Under the pieces are notes generated by a model that was not told the origin of the DNA, ran no database searches, and was given only the letters and a program-made list of their open reading frames with translations. The position numbers were made by a program, and so were the translations under genes. A stretch of DNA of 64,000 nt from Laguncularia racemosa (taxonomy: Eukaryota; Streptophyta; Magnoliopsida; Myrtales; Combretaceae), in the NCBI GenBank assembly GCA_037954665.1, contig JBBMOL010000230.1, positions 558,001 to 622,000 of the forward strand, in the 5' to 3' direction. Below, piece by piece: positions 11,664 through 23,425 of this stretch (positions are counted from its first letter, which is position 1; every line of letters starts with the position of its first letter).

Positions 11664-11676
11664 AACTTCTCCACAC
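11664..11676 (-). promoter_or_regulatory. Polypurine tract of element T
   Basis: The minus strand reads GTGTGGAGAAGTT directly before the 3' LTR start TGATAAGTC. It has the same place and type as GTGTGGGGGAGT in U and TATAGGGGAGT in S. Confidence 0.8.
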
Positions 11677-13304
11677 TTAAGTCTTTGCTTGTCCTCAAGC
11701 AAAATAAAACATTAATCAAACTTCTCATTAATCATGATTATCGTTACTAAATAATACTACTCACACATTAGCATTTATGAATTTTAATCTTTAAAGCTCA
11801 ATGCAATCCCTTAATCTAATGAGTGTGCTTCTTACCTTGTGATGAAAGTATTGTAACAAAGATACTTTAATCGAATTTCTAAGATTAATCAGAGTAAACC
11901 AAGCTTTACCCTCATCATTTAACAACGGCTTTCATGATCAAAATTAAACACAAGATCAATCAGAGCAAAAGGAAATGTGGTACATTTCAACCACCACTAA
12001 AGAGTCTATAATCTTCTCAATTATCTCTCTAAGCAAAGCAATCAATAATGAAAGTACATTGCATCTAAGTTTCCCCTGGATTCTTCCTCCTTTTTAGTTG
12101 ATCTCTTCAAAGATTTTATTCTTTGTAATAGTTCACTATTTTCATCCTTTTTTTAGTTCTGCTGTTGGGGATCGTGCAACCCATGTAACGAGTTTTCAAC
12201 CGATAATCCTAGGCTCGTCACCCAAGTTAACAAATGTTATCCCCTTAATTGAGGGCGTTCCTAGGGGCTTAATTACTCGAGTTACAAGACCCTCTCAATT
12301 TTTTCCTTTATGGTATTTCATCTTGTTACAGTAATTTCCTCGGTCGGCCGATCCCAGGCAAGACGACCTTAGGTGACTAGGTTTTAAAGAGACCCCATCG
12401 AACCTCTATTACCTTAACTTATTATTTTGACTAGTTAGTAGCGGAGTCAAACTTCGCGCTTTTGAGGAACCAAAGCCTGCCCATACTAACCAATCCTTTA
12501 TTTTCAAGTATAACATGCTTTCATTAAATTATTACTTTAAAGAGATCTTCTAAGAAGAATCACCAAGTGAATCATTTCATTTGCCCTTCCATGAAAGATT
12601 AAATGGTCCTCAAGATCTTTGAAACGAGGATATACCTCTTAGTAAGCCTAGAAATAGAACCAATTAACATTTTACAGAGGACCTTTGATTGATCCTAACT
12701 CTAAATTCCATCGCAAAATAACGAGTAAACTTGTTTCATAGCGATTTTATCCCGTAACTTTGACTAAGTATCAATGTTCCAAAGAAGACAAAGGTGACAT
12801 GCACAACACTCTTTTAGAGGAATTCATTCACTAAATGCTAAAATACTACGTAATTTGCAATCATGATTTCAAAATTCGATTATCAAGCAAAAAGAAAAAA
12901 AATAGGAGAAAATTTTGAATGACTCATACAATTCAGCAACAACCCTTATCAAATTTCTTTAGTATCCCCTTCTCCACACAACACAATGGGAAATAAAGAG
13001 ATAAAAAGAAAAAATAAAAAGAAAAGGAACTGAGACTTCCCGGGATTAAACAAGTGACGGACCAATTGCATAGTTAGCGGAATGTCGATCATCTATATCA
13101 ATGAAGCTCGCCAAGGAAAGTTATGGGACCATTTGCTTTCGCAGGATAGCACCTAGATCAATAAAGTTCCACACAACAAAAATGAAAGGTAAAAGAATAA
13201 ATAGAGATAAGTCATTATTACAGTCATCTAGCAAGGAAGAGTCTAGCTCAAGAGAAAGAGCTCCTCGAATATGCAAAATAAAACAGTTAACTTAAAGTCA
13301 TTCA
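11677..13304 (-). other. 3' noncoding region of T between the extra ORF and the PPT
   Basis: About 1.6 kb without a credible ORF. It contains two modules shared with S and U: module 2 (12440-12490, element sense GGCAGGC...GAGTTTGACTCCGC) and module 1 (12367-12400, GGGGTCTCTTTAAAACC then CACCTAAGG). Their order is the reverse of that in S and U. Confidence 0.7.
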
Positions 13305-14712
13305 TCATTCCGAACTAGTCTCCTCATCTTCATCAGTCTCATCATCTTCATTCTCGTCTGCTATATCCTCTTCATCATCACTTTCCTCACCTTGGGCAAT
13401 GATCGGTTCCACTTCCTTAGTGGTTTCCTCTGTATCTTCTTCACTTTCTCCCTCGTTTTCCTTGTCTTTATCACCGCTGGCCTCAACTTCCTCTTCAACT
13501 TTAGAGGAAGAGGCATAAGTGGGCAAACTGGCTTGCCTCGCTGGGAAGCACTTAGCCAACAACTGGAAAACGTGTACTACAAATTTTCTACATTTTTTTT
13601 ATTTCTTTTTCAACCCTTGTAGTTGAACTTTCATCTCACCTTAGGTCTTCTCAATGGATGCCAAGCGGTCAAGTGCTCGCTCCAATGTGGGAATAGAAGA
13701 CTCACCAGGTGAAGATAAGGAAGGAGCAGCCTTGGAGGATTGTGAAGAAGGATGAGGCCTGCTAGAAGTGCGGGAAGTTCCTGTGATTATTTTCACTCCC
13801 CACTTGGCAAACGGCCCATCAGAGATTCTTTCCTGATTGCACTTAACGGCCTCTAGCCCAGGGTCTTGGAAAATGTCCATGCTCTTCAGCAAATGAGTGA
13901 TGAAGCTATCGCAGTAAATCCCCTTAGATCGAAAGTCATGGGCCTGTCTCAATATATAAAAGGCCAACTCCAGCCCGATATTAATTTGATACCCGTAGGA
14001 GATGCTGTAAAGATAAAAGATTTCAAAGTTATTGACAACTCCCTTACTGCTTTTTCAGGCTCCAATTATGTTTGTCAAGAGCCAATGACAAACTTTGAGG
14101 CAATCATCCTTAATTAGAGAGGCCTTGGAGCTGGATGGAAAGTACTCTTGATCTAGGTCTCCGGTCAACTCCTCCCAACATACCTGAGCATCAACATTAG
14201 GAGGCCAACTGCAATGTAAACCCTGAAACTCAGGTGTTCGGGTTAAAGCTTCAGTGTAGAATCCCATTAGAGAACAGAACTAGCGGATAGTAAGGTTATG
14301 CTGTCACCCGTACACTTCAAAACTAAAGGAGTTGTCCCAACCTTTTTCAATTTTTATCTTCTGTATCTGCATAGTGGATAGGAACTCAAGAGTAACATCC
14401 CTATACGCTGGTTCTTGAATGGTGAACAGGACCTCCCATGGTCCGGTGGCAAGGATCTCCTTGATTGGTTGAACTAATTTATACCCTTCCAGCATGCCCC
14501 AATCCAAATATTAATGTACACCAAACGATTTCTGTGAGAGAATTTCGAACCGCTTCTTGCTCTATAGCTCATTCGCAACTCTTCGGGGGGGGGGGGGGGG
14601 GGGGGGGGGGTGGAGCGGAGGATAAACTAGCACCATCCCACTTCCGCTTAGCAGGAGTGGTCTTCTTCTTCTTGGTAAACTTCGGTTTAACTGCAGAAGT
14701 CTTCTTGCCCAT
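13305..14712 (-). pseudogene. Extra 3' ORF of element T (Athila-type third ORF), broken
   Basis: The start at 14712 gives MGKKTSAVKPKFTKKKKTTP, a basic N-terminus, followed by a proline run encoded by a 26-base C/G homopolymer (14585-14610). Then come a globular part (WEVLFTIQEPAYRDVTLEFL, about 14360-14440; CWEELTGDL, about 14150-14190; FYILRQAHDFRSKGIYCDSF, about 13905-13965), a serine-rich linker and a very acidic tail (13305-13500). The order basic start, YxxxTLEF block, acidic tail is the same in S. Indels in the homopolymer and stops near 14515 and 14304 break the frame. Athila elements often carry a third ORF after pol that has been called envelope-like. I see no clear signal peptide or membrane helix here, so I do not call it an envelope protein. 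Function unknown. Confidence 0.65.
14585..14610. repeat. G26 homopolymer
   Basis: Twenty-six consecutive G on the plus strand inside the extra ORF of T, read as proline codons on the minus strand. Length is likely uncertain because such tracts slip during replication and sequencing. Confidence 0.95.
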
Positions 14713-15536
14713 CTTGAGTCCTTGAAAAGGAAGAAATTGATGGTGTGGAAAGAACAACCACGGTGTGGAGGAGTTGAGTGGGGAAAAAGGAAGTGCATGA
14801 ATGGAGAAAGGGTCGTGTAAATGGTAGAATGAGGTGAGGATTCCTTTTATAGTACGAGGAGAAAAATTAGATACACGACCAAATATACGATCGTATACTT
14901 TGGATCGTGTATCTCGAGTGAGGTGCTGTGGTTCAGGTACATGATCGTGTAACTCGTTCGTGTTCCGTGGGAGAGCATTATGTGAGATTAGATACACGAT
15001 CATGCACACAAGAGTGTACCTTGTTCGTGTATCAAGAGGGGTGTTTTGTGGGTCAGATACACGACTAGGTACACGAGCGTGTACCTTGTTCGTATATCTC
15101 TGATATATACACAATGAGCATATTTTAAAGTATACGGGAGGGCACACCATGACGTATTCCCCTTTTGTATTGCAAAGTCAATTTAGACACCCTCTGGCAT
15201 GTGTGAGAAACTGGATACACCACTAGTGTACCCGGTTATGCAGATCAAAGTACATACCTATCATCACTTCATCTTGCACTCGTTTGAAAAGGTCTTCCAT
15301 CCTGAATTTTCCCACACTTAGAGCTTAAAAGAAGCTCTATTAATGTGACTTTCATATAATTCAAACTTGGTTAGCCCCTTTGTAGCTTGCCGTCCTACAA
15401 AAGTTACTCCAAAACAATGGGTGATAATAAAGAAAGTAAAGAGTAAGGAAGAAAACTTACCTAAGCAACATGGGTTACCTCCCAAGAAGCGCTGTTTTTT
15501 AACGTCGTTGGCTCGACGTAATGAACTGGTGGAGCT
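14713..15536 (-). other. Intergenic region of T between pol and the extra ORF
   Basis: Noncoding, about 820 bp. It holds the post-pol hairpin (15469-15486) and a block of ACACGATCGTGT-type palindromes (about 14868-15110), just upstream of the extra ORF in element sense. A subgenomic promoter or splice region would be expected here if the extra ORF is expressed. Confidence 0.6.
15469..15486 (-). other. Conserved post-pol hairpin (element T copy)
   Basis: In element sense it reads CTTGGG AGGTAA CCCATG, 50 nt after the pol stop, next to AGCGCTTCT. The paired part is TGGG/CCCA. In U and S the stem is a perfect CATGGG/CCCATG. Confidence 0.7.
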
Positions 15537-18500
15537 TAAATGGAGATGAGAATGAGGTTCAGCTCCTCCTTTTCTTCCAAAACTGTTTTGTCCCCCAAGT
15601 AATGCTTAAGCCTTTGGCCATTCACCTTGAAAATGCCTTTCTCTGGGTGTTCCAACTCAACTGTGCCATAGGGGAAAACCCTTTTTACCTAGAATGGACT
15701 AGACCATCTTGATTTAAGCTTCCCAGGGAACAATTTCAACCTAGAGTTGAAAAGTAATACAAAGTCGCCTTCATTAAACTGTCCATTTCGTAGTAGCGGA
15801 GCGTCATGAAACTTCTTGGCTTTCTCTTTGTATATATATGAATTGTCATATGCCATGAGCCTCCATTCATCTATCTCATTAAGTTGCATCCTTCGATGTG
15901 CTGTAGACCAGCTGAGATCTAAATTGGTAGATTTAATCACCCAAAATGCCTTGTGCTGAATCTCAACTGGTAAATGGCAAGCTTTCCCGTAGACCAATCG
16001 ATATGGAGTAGTATCAAGGGGGGTTTTGTAAGCTGTTCGATATACCTACAAAGCATCATCTAACTTCTCGGCCCAGTCTCGTCTATGGTGAGATACAGAC
16101 TTCATTAAGATATGCTTTAGGTCCCTATTTGAAATCTCCACTTGCCCACTAGTTTGGGGGTGATACGGCATAGCAAGATGGTGAGTCACCCCATATCGCT
16201 TGAGAATCTTTTCAACTTGCGAATTATAGAAGTGTGTACCTCTATCACTTATGAGTGCCCGTAGGACCCCGAATCTATAAAAGAGCTTCTTCAAGAATTT
16301 AACAACCACCCAAGAGTTATTAGTCGACAAGGCTTGTGCTTCTACCTATTTAGAGACGTAATCCACAACTACCAATATGTATTTATTTCCAAAGGAAGGA
16401 GGAAAGGGCCCCATAAAGTCGATGCCCCACACATCGAATACTTCACACTCTAATATGTAGTGTTGTGGCATTTCATTCCTTTTCGATATGTTACCATCTC
16501 TCTGGCATCGGTCACATCGAGCTATATATCTCTAAGCATCCCTAAACAATGACGGCTAGTAAAATCCTACTTCCAATACCTTGTGCGTCGTCCTATTGGC
16601 ACTATGATGTCCTCTCGTTGGCCCACTGTAACAGTGGAATAAGATTTTCCATCCTTCTTCATGGGAAACACACCTTAGAATCATCTGATCAGTAAAAATT
16701 CTAAATAAATGTGGATCCTCCCAGTAGTAGTGCTTCAATTAGGTGAAAAATGTCTTCTTCTGCTGCTTGTTCATATCCTTAGGAATGGTCCTTACCACTA
16801 GGTAATTGGCAATATTAGCAAACCATGGGATGATATCATCTTCAATGGTCTTGATGGCATACAATCGTTCCTCAGGGAACTCATCGTTGATCTCAACTTC
16901 GTTCGGCCTTCCTAAACAGGGATTCTCTAAATGTGACAGGTAGTCGACTGCTAGATTCTCGGCACCCTTTTTATCCCTTATCTTAATATCAAACTCTTGA
17001 AGAAGTAAAATCCATCGAATGAGGCATGGCTTTGCATCCTGTTTTGTCAGCAAGAATTTCAAGGCAGAATGATTTGTGTATATGATGACCTTAGATAAGA
17101 TGAGATATGGTCTGAACTTGTCAAAGGCAAAGACAACTGCCAGCAACTCCTTCTCAGTGGTTGTATAGTTTTCTTGTGTAGGAGTGAGTTTTTTGCTAGC
17201 ATAATGAATGGGTTGAAAGTATTTGTCTTTTCGCTAACCCAGAACAGCTCCTACAGCCGAGTCACTAGCATCACACATAATCTCAAAGGGAATGTCCCAT
17301 GTTGGTGTAACCATAATAGGTGCAGTGTTGAGTTTTTGCTTGAGGAGTTCAAATGCATTAATGCATTCCTGGTTGAAGTCAAAGGAGGTATCCTTCTCTA
17401 AGAGTTTTGTCATTGGCTTAGCAATTTTCGAAAAATCTTTAATGAATCGTCGATAGAACCCTGCATGGCCAAGAAAACTTCGTATTGCCTTAACCGAAGA
17501 TGGTGGGGGCAATTTAGAATTTTCTTCGATCTTTACCTCGTCTACTTCTATGCCTTTCTTGGAGATTTTATGACCCAAAACAATACCTTCTTGTGCCATA
17601 AAATGACACTTCTCCTAATTTAGGACCAGGTTACTATCTTCATAACGTTGCAACATTAACTTAAGATGGTGTAGACACTCATCAAAAGAATTCCTGAAAA
17701 TAGAAAATTCATCCATGTATACCTCCATCTTGTCTCCTACCATATCCTCAAAAATAGCCATCATGCATCGCTGAAAGGTGGTTGGAGCATTGCATAATCC
17801 GAAAGGCATGCGTCGATAAGCGAAGGTCCCAAAAGGGCATGTGAACATTGTCTTTTCCTGGTCTTCGGTTGCGATAGGAATCTGAAAATATCCAGACATC
17901 CCATCGAAGAAACAGTAATATGCATGACCAGCTAACCTTTTAAGCATTTGGCCCACAAATGGAAGAGGAAAATGATCCTTTCGAGTTGCATCATTTAGCT
18001 TGCGGGATGAGTTCATTTTTTTCATTCGGCACCACTATCATACTGCCTTTCTTCGGGACTACTTGAATGGGGCTTACCCATGAGCTATTAGAAATCGGGT
18101 AGATCATTCCTACATTAACCAATTTGATGACTTCCTTTTTTACAACATCTCTCATATTTAGATTAAGTCGGCACTGTGGTTATACCACTGGCTTGACACA
18201 ATCTTCCATCAGAATTTTGTGTGTACAAAACGATGGGCTAATCCCCTTTATGTCTGCAATTTTCCATGCAATTGCTTTCTTGTGTTGCCCCAGGACATGC
18301 AATAACCTTTTCTGCTGATTTGATGCAATTATAACTAGAAGTTTAGAATCTTCTTCCAAAAATGCATATGGAAGGTAGTCTGGTAGTTGTTTCAATTCTA
18401 ACTCAGGTGGTTCCTCAATTGAAGGTTTCGATATCTAAATGGTGGATCTATTCATATCTTCAAAGCTTCCTTCTTCTATCAACTTAGGATTATTATTAAG

Positions 18501-19228
18501 CTGATTAACAATTGCTCTAATCACCATATTTTCAGTTTGCTCTTTCTCCCCATTCATCAAACACAATTCCAATGCATCACCAATCAACAGGTCTTGCAAT
18601 GAATCCAAAACTGCAAAGTAAGGTAGTCGATTGCATAGCATGTATCATCATGGTGCAGGCTTTGTTTAAGGACATCAGGCATTTTCACTATGACCTCTTC
18701 ATTTCCCACTCTCAACACTAACTTCCCATCCCTAACATCAATTATGGCTCTAGCAGTAGCCAAAAATGGCCTCCCCAATATAAGAGGGACCTCCACATCT
18801 GCTTCCACGTCAAAGATGACAAAATCCGTTGGGAAGATGAAGTCCTGCACCTTCACTAATACATCTTCAACTACTCCTCTCGGGAATTTGACTGATCGAT
18901 CGGCTAACTGAAGACTCATTCTGGTTGGTTTCGGCTCTCCAATACCCAATTTCTGGAACATCTGGTATGGCATCAAATTAATGCTAGCTCCTAAATCAGC
19001 CAATGCCAATTCTTCAGATAAATTCCCTATCAAGCAAGGGATGGTAAAGCTCCCAGGATCTTTTAACTGCTTTGGGAGTTTGTTCTGAATTCCTGCAGAG
19101 CGTTCTCCTCCTAAAGTTACAGTGGAGAACTCTTCAAGCTTCCTTTTGTTCGATAGAAACTCTTTCAAACATTTTGCATATCGTGGCATTTGTGATAATG
19201 CCTCAACCAGTGGAAGGTTGATATGCAA
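15537..19228 (-). pseudogene. pol: Protease-RT-RNase H-integrase of element T, broken
   Basis: Domains in element order: aspartic protease with ALADLGASINLMP (about 18935-19000) and LILGRPFLAT (about 18750-18790); RT (about 17600-18120) with PFGLCNAPTTFQRCM; RNase H (about 16880-17400) with TNHSALKFLLTKQDAKP; integrase (about 15537-16740) with DRGTHFYNSQ, PYHPQTSGQVEISNR and a C-terminus ending FKVNGQRLKHYLG. Damage: the RT segment normally reading GWRVCIDYRKLND is missing most of its residues near 18020; the catalytic YMDD reads YMDE (about 17705-17720); stops and frameshifts lie near 17225, 16739, 16046 and 15689. Stop at 15537-15539. Confidence 0.88.
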
Positions 19229-19410
19229 TTGCTTGAATATCTCTAAAAATCTGCCATAGTGCTCATCTGTTATGTCCTTCTTGAGTCGTGCTGGATAAGG
19301 ATCATTGGGCTTGTATTATGGGATTAATTGAGGTAATGATTTCTCTTTAGGTGATTTTTCTGAATGCTTTCCCCCTTCTTTGAGAACTGCTTGTTCTTTT
19401 GCTGGTTCAA

Positions 19411-20916
19411 TCACCCGAGTCTCTTCTTCTTGAACCTTTGGTTATAGTTCCTTACCACTTCGTAATGTGACAGCCTTAACATGTTCTCTAGGGTTGGTTT
19501 CCGTGTTTCCCGGTAGTGAACCTTGAGATCTCTCTGACAAAGCTTAGCTATCTGACCAACCTGGTTTTCAAGATTGTGTATTGATGCATCATGATTCCTT
19601 AGAGCCGTGTCTTGATTTTTCAGAATCAAATCTAAGGACTTCTGTCTCTCTTCTGAATCCTTGATGAATTTTGTGAGAAGATCTTCAAGTGGCAGTTTGG
19701 AACTTTGGACCGGTGGCCTCTGATAACCTGGTGGAGGATTCGGATTGCCCTTCTGAATATTACTGTTGTTATTCCAAGAAACATTTTGGTGATTTCTCCA
19801 TCTTGGGTTATAAGTATTGCTATATGGATTGTTCTGGGGCCGAATTGGGTTTCCCAAATAATCCACTTGCTCTGTTTACCCTTCCTCACCACTTGAGGGT
19901 CCCACAATAGCTAGCTGATGTTGTGAGACGGCCAACCCGTTGATCTTTCTAGATAAAGCCTCAACTTTGGACATGATAGAAGTGGCCACATCCACATCAA
20001 GAATGCCTACCACCTTCTTTTCTCTACCCCTACCATGTGACCATTCATAATTATTCGCAGCCATGTCTACAAAAAGAGTCAAACTTTCTTTAGGAGTTTT
20101 ATGGTTCAAGGTGCCACCAGCTGCATCATCTACTGTTTGTCTCGTTTGATAGTTCAACCCATTATAAAATATCTAAACTTGAAGCCACTCTAGGATCCCA
20201 TGGTGTGGGCATTTCCGCATTGAGTCCTTGAATCTCTCCTAAGTTTCATACAACATCTCCATGTCATGCTGATGATAAGATTGAATTTCAAGCTCGAAGT
20301 TTAGCGGTCATTGAAGGAGGGAAGAATTTGTCCATAAACTTCTTAATTAGATCTTGCCATGTAGTAATGGAGTTCCTTGGTAAAGAATTCAGCCACTGCT
20401 TAGCCTTACCTTTCAAAGAGAATGGGAAGAGCCTGAGGTAGATCGCATCATCACTAACTCCATTAAATTTGAAGGTATCGCATATCTCCAAAAAGAGTTG
20501 GATATGCGCATTTAGATCTTCATCCTGTATACCATCAAATTGAGTATATTGCTGCACCATCTGAATCACAGCAGGCTTAAGTTCAAAATTATTTGCCTCT
20601 ACTCGAGGATGGACTATGCTAGAGCTAACACCTATCAAGTTTGGCCTGGCAAAATCAAAATTAGTTCTAGGTGGCTCATTAGCTCGGCCATCTCTATTAT
20701 TAACCAGTTGATGATTCGGGGGATCCACAACAACATTTCCATGATTCAGCTCTTGAACATGATTATTAACTTCATCAGCCATTTCTTCCTTCAGTGATTC
20801 TCCTTGAATACCAAATTATGTTGACTTAGTCAAGTGTTGCTTTTTCTGATAACGACGAATAATTTTCTCTGGTCAAGATTAAAAACAGCAAGTTCCTTGG
20901 AGCGACTTCTGGTCAT
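19411..20916 (-). pseudogene. gag: gag of element T, broken
   Basis: The upstream start at 20916 gives MTRSRSKELAVFNLDQRK, the usual Athila-like Gag opening (compare MRMQRSRSLELLPLDPEIE in S). The main readable piece (20288-20782) contains the Gag core (FLEICDTFKFNGVSDDAIYL and RLFPFSLKGKAKQWLNSLP). Further pieces are 19876-20157 and 19411-19866 (YSNTYNPRWRNHQNVSW, then a coiled, polar C-terminus). The first 44 codons and the main frame are out of register, and other frameshifts follow. Confidence 0.82.
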
Positions 20917-21040
20917 GCACTGTAAACGTAATACAAATCAATTATGAGCTCCAAATTCTCAGGAAGAAAAGGGAAGAAAGATAAGAAAGAAATAAATTGG
21001 TTAAATTAATAAGTAAAAAGTGTTTCTAATATTAGCGTAT

Positions 21041-21058
21041 CCCCGGCAACGGCGCCAA
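21041..21058 (-). promoter_or_regulatory. Primer-binding site, tRNA-Asp (element T)
   Basis: The minus strand reads TGGCGCCGTTGCCGGGGA, the 18-nt complement expected for the plant tRNA-Asp 3' end and typical of Athila-type elements. Confidence 0.88.
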
Positions 21059-21064
21059 AAACTT

Positions 21065-22507
21065 TATCGTTGCCAATCGTAGTTTTAATAAATTGAATTC
21101 TTGTTCTTAATCCTACTAAGAAGCAATAGGCAAGTGCACCTACCGTAGAGTAATATAGCAAGTAAGCACAAGGTCGTCCCTAAAAGATACACCAATTACT
21201 AGTACTAACTCCGTTCCTATTATCTAACCATCGCTTAATAATGTTGTTCGAAACTTGATTACTCTAATCTCAAAACTAATAACTCATTAACAACAATGGT
21301 CCTGAAGATTTATCAATTAACAAAAGCAACCTAGATCTTATTCTACTCCTTCTCTATCATGTAATTCATTAGAGTTTTGAAGATTATCGTAATTGACTTC
21401 TTATACTATCTAATTCTCTAGTTAAGTTAACTACTTTCTTAAGTATATTAACCTATCTAATCCTAGGTTTATCAAATAGGATCTCTCCTTAGTTAATAGC
21501 AACCTAGAATTGCATAAAGCACATGAATTCGCATCAAAATAATCGATGTAAACAGAAGACTCTTGTTTCCTATCTCTAGAAGAACAATCAAATCTCATTA
21601 ATTGCATTAAATCTAATCATATCAGCAATTTCTCAATTAACTAATATGATATCACGCATAAATTCATATTCCGGATCTATGAATCTAAGAAACAATTGAA
21701 GAACATGCAATTAATCATAAGAAAGTCAACAACTTTGCATTAAAGATCAAATCTTTATCACATGACAGAGAAGTTTCAAATAAAATCTAGATCTAAGCTC
21801 TTCACCTCCATAAATTTGACAAGAGAAACACAATTACTAGAAGAATAGACAAAGTTCATGGTCACAACCCTTAAAGATAAAATCTTTTTCTTCATAGGTC
21901 TTGAATCTCCCTTAGAATCGACAAAATCTTCTTTCCCTTATTGTTATGAGAGTGAGAGAAAATGAAGAATTCGTAACCTCCCCTCTCTAGGGCGAACTGA
22001 AGCTCTATTTATACATGTACCCCAATTGGATATATACACAACCAGATACACAAGTAGTGTATCTCGTTCGTATATCTCATGCTTGCTTCCAGGTGTCCTT
22101 ATGTGAATATACACGAGCAAGTACATGGGAGTGTACATTGGTCGTGTATTTGAAACATCATCAAACAGAAGCAAAACTTAGATACACAAGCAAAGTACAT
22201 GGGCGTGTACTTTGCTCATGTATTTTCTAGAAATTAGCTTCAATATACACAAGCAAAACATACAAGTGCATGGACATGTATCTTGCTTGTGTACTTTCTA
22301 GAATTTTTTCTTCACATGTGATGTATCCAATTCCTTCTAAACTTGCTCTGACTCTTCAAAACTCCTTCCCTTAGCTCCAAAATACTCTAGAAGATCCTGA
22401 AATTAACATTCATTCCATTAAGCACCTTTTCTTTAACAAATCATCTGAAAATTCAACAATAAAGCACAATTTCATTACTCTAGATAAGGGTATTTTGTGA
22501 CTTATCA
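21065..22507 (-). repeat. 5' LTR of element T (about 1443 bp)
   Basis: Its partner is 10219-11663. The PBS-proximal end reads TATCGTTGCC where the 3' LTR reads TGATCGTTGC, so one base has been lost at the terminus. Differences between the two LTRs are scattered, which points to a fairly recent insertion. Confidence 0.92.
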
Positions 22508-22552
22508 ATGACCTTCTAGATTTGCGAGCAAATCTTTCACAGGCTCAAGGAG

Positions 22553-23425
22553 ATGGTGGGAATCTACCCTGCGATCCCAATAGTCAGGCAACCTGATTTA
22601 GATGTATGATCCAAATTGTCCACGTGTATCCATTTCCTTATCTAATAGTGGTTGATTTGCATTATAGCAGGTACAGTGATCGGTCTTTACAGGATTCCAA
22701 ATAACCTACACTATTGATCAAGTTAGGAACATCATTGGACTCACATCCAACGACCTGCGATGAACTCAATTAACTTAAAGAACTAGCTCTTTGAAGACCA
22801 TCTTTGTACTTGTAATTTTATTATTGAACTAGTCACTTTGTATTCATTTTTGGGACTTTTTGATTTATTTGTAATGTTGCTTAGAACTACCCACCTAAGT
22901 GGCTTGTTTGTAATTTTCATGTAGTTTTTACCTTAATTGGAGCAAGTATAAATACTTGCTAACTAGGATTTGTGAGGGGACTTTTTGAACATTACAATTG
23001 CTGCCCATTTTCACGTAAAAGAGAGGGTTTATCTCTATTTTCATAAGACTCTTATCAACTTCTTCAAAGGTTGTGGCGAGTGGAGGCTTGAAGATTTGTG
23101 AGTAATATTAAATCCCTTAAGTTGATTTGAATTTCATATTAGTGTGTCATATCTAGTGCGAATTAGATTGCTCTTATTGAGTTCTTATTTACACACCATT
23201 TTAGGGTTCCAAATCTATTATTGGATTCATGCCATTTTACTGGAATTATATCCTAAAGTGTGTTATTTAATTGTGCTATATTTGAATTACAATTTGTTTA
23301 TCATTTGTATAGATGTCACTTGAGTTTTGGGGGTTTTAGAGTGTGTTGAGTCACACATTCTTATGGCTTGTTGGTTGATTCTTCAATTGTTTTATTTAAT
23401 TGCAATCATTAATTGAAGCGTATCA
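22553..23425 (+). repeat. 3' LTR of element P (about 873 bp)
   Basis: It follows the purine tract GGCTCAAGGAGA and starts TGGTGGGAATCTACCC, one base from the D LTR start TGATGGGAATC. It shares the GCAAGTATAAATACTTGC core with the D and N1 LTRs. The end at GTATCA (23425) is my best estimate from length (the D LTR is 859 bp) and the terminal CA. Confidence 0.65.

Larger units (their letters stand above)
10219..22507 (-). mobile_element. Element T: Athila-like Ty3/gypsy element, complete with TSD
   Basis: Full structure on the minus strand, about 12.3 kb: 5' LTR 22507-21065, tRNA-Asp PBS, gag, protease, RT, RNase H, integrase, an extra 3' ORF, a long 3' noncoding region, PPT, and 3' LTR 11663-10219. 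TSD ATGAC flanks both sides (10214-10218 and 22508-22512). The coding frames are broken by several indels and stops. It is inserted in the 3' part of P. Confidence 0.93.
7909..23425 (+). mobile_element. Element P: gag-protease-only LTR element, split by element T
   Basis: P covers 7909-10218 and 22513-23425. T occupies 10219-22507 and carries the duplicated ATGAC on both sides. Rejoined across T, the sequence around CTTCTAGATTTGCGAGCAAA matches the uninterrupted copy D at about 28375-28400, which confirms the split. P has a leader, a degenerate Gag-protease and a 3' LTR but no RT or integrase. Its own 5' LTR is missing: the leader abuts array Y at 7909. Confidence 0.8.

Noticed and set aside
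13392..13622. Plus-strand ORF with a hydrophobic stretch, looking like a small membrane protein
   Set aside because: It is the antisense of the acidic Glu/Asp tail of the extra ORF in T; antisense of GAA/GAG/GAT codons gives Phe, Leu, Ser and Ile.
20540..20797. Plus-strand 85-codon ORF
   Set aside because: Antisense shadow of the T gag reading frame.
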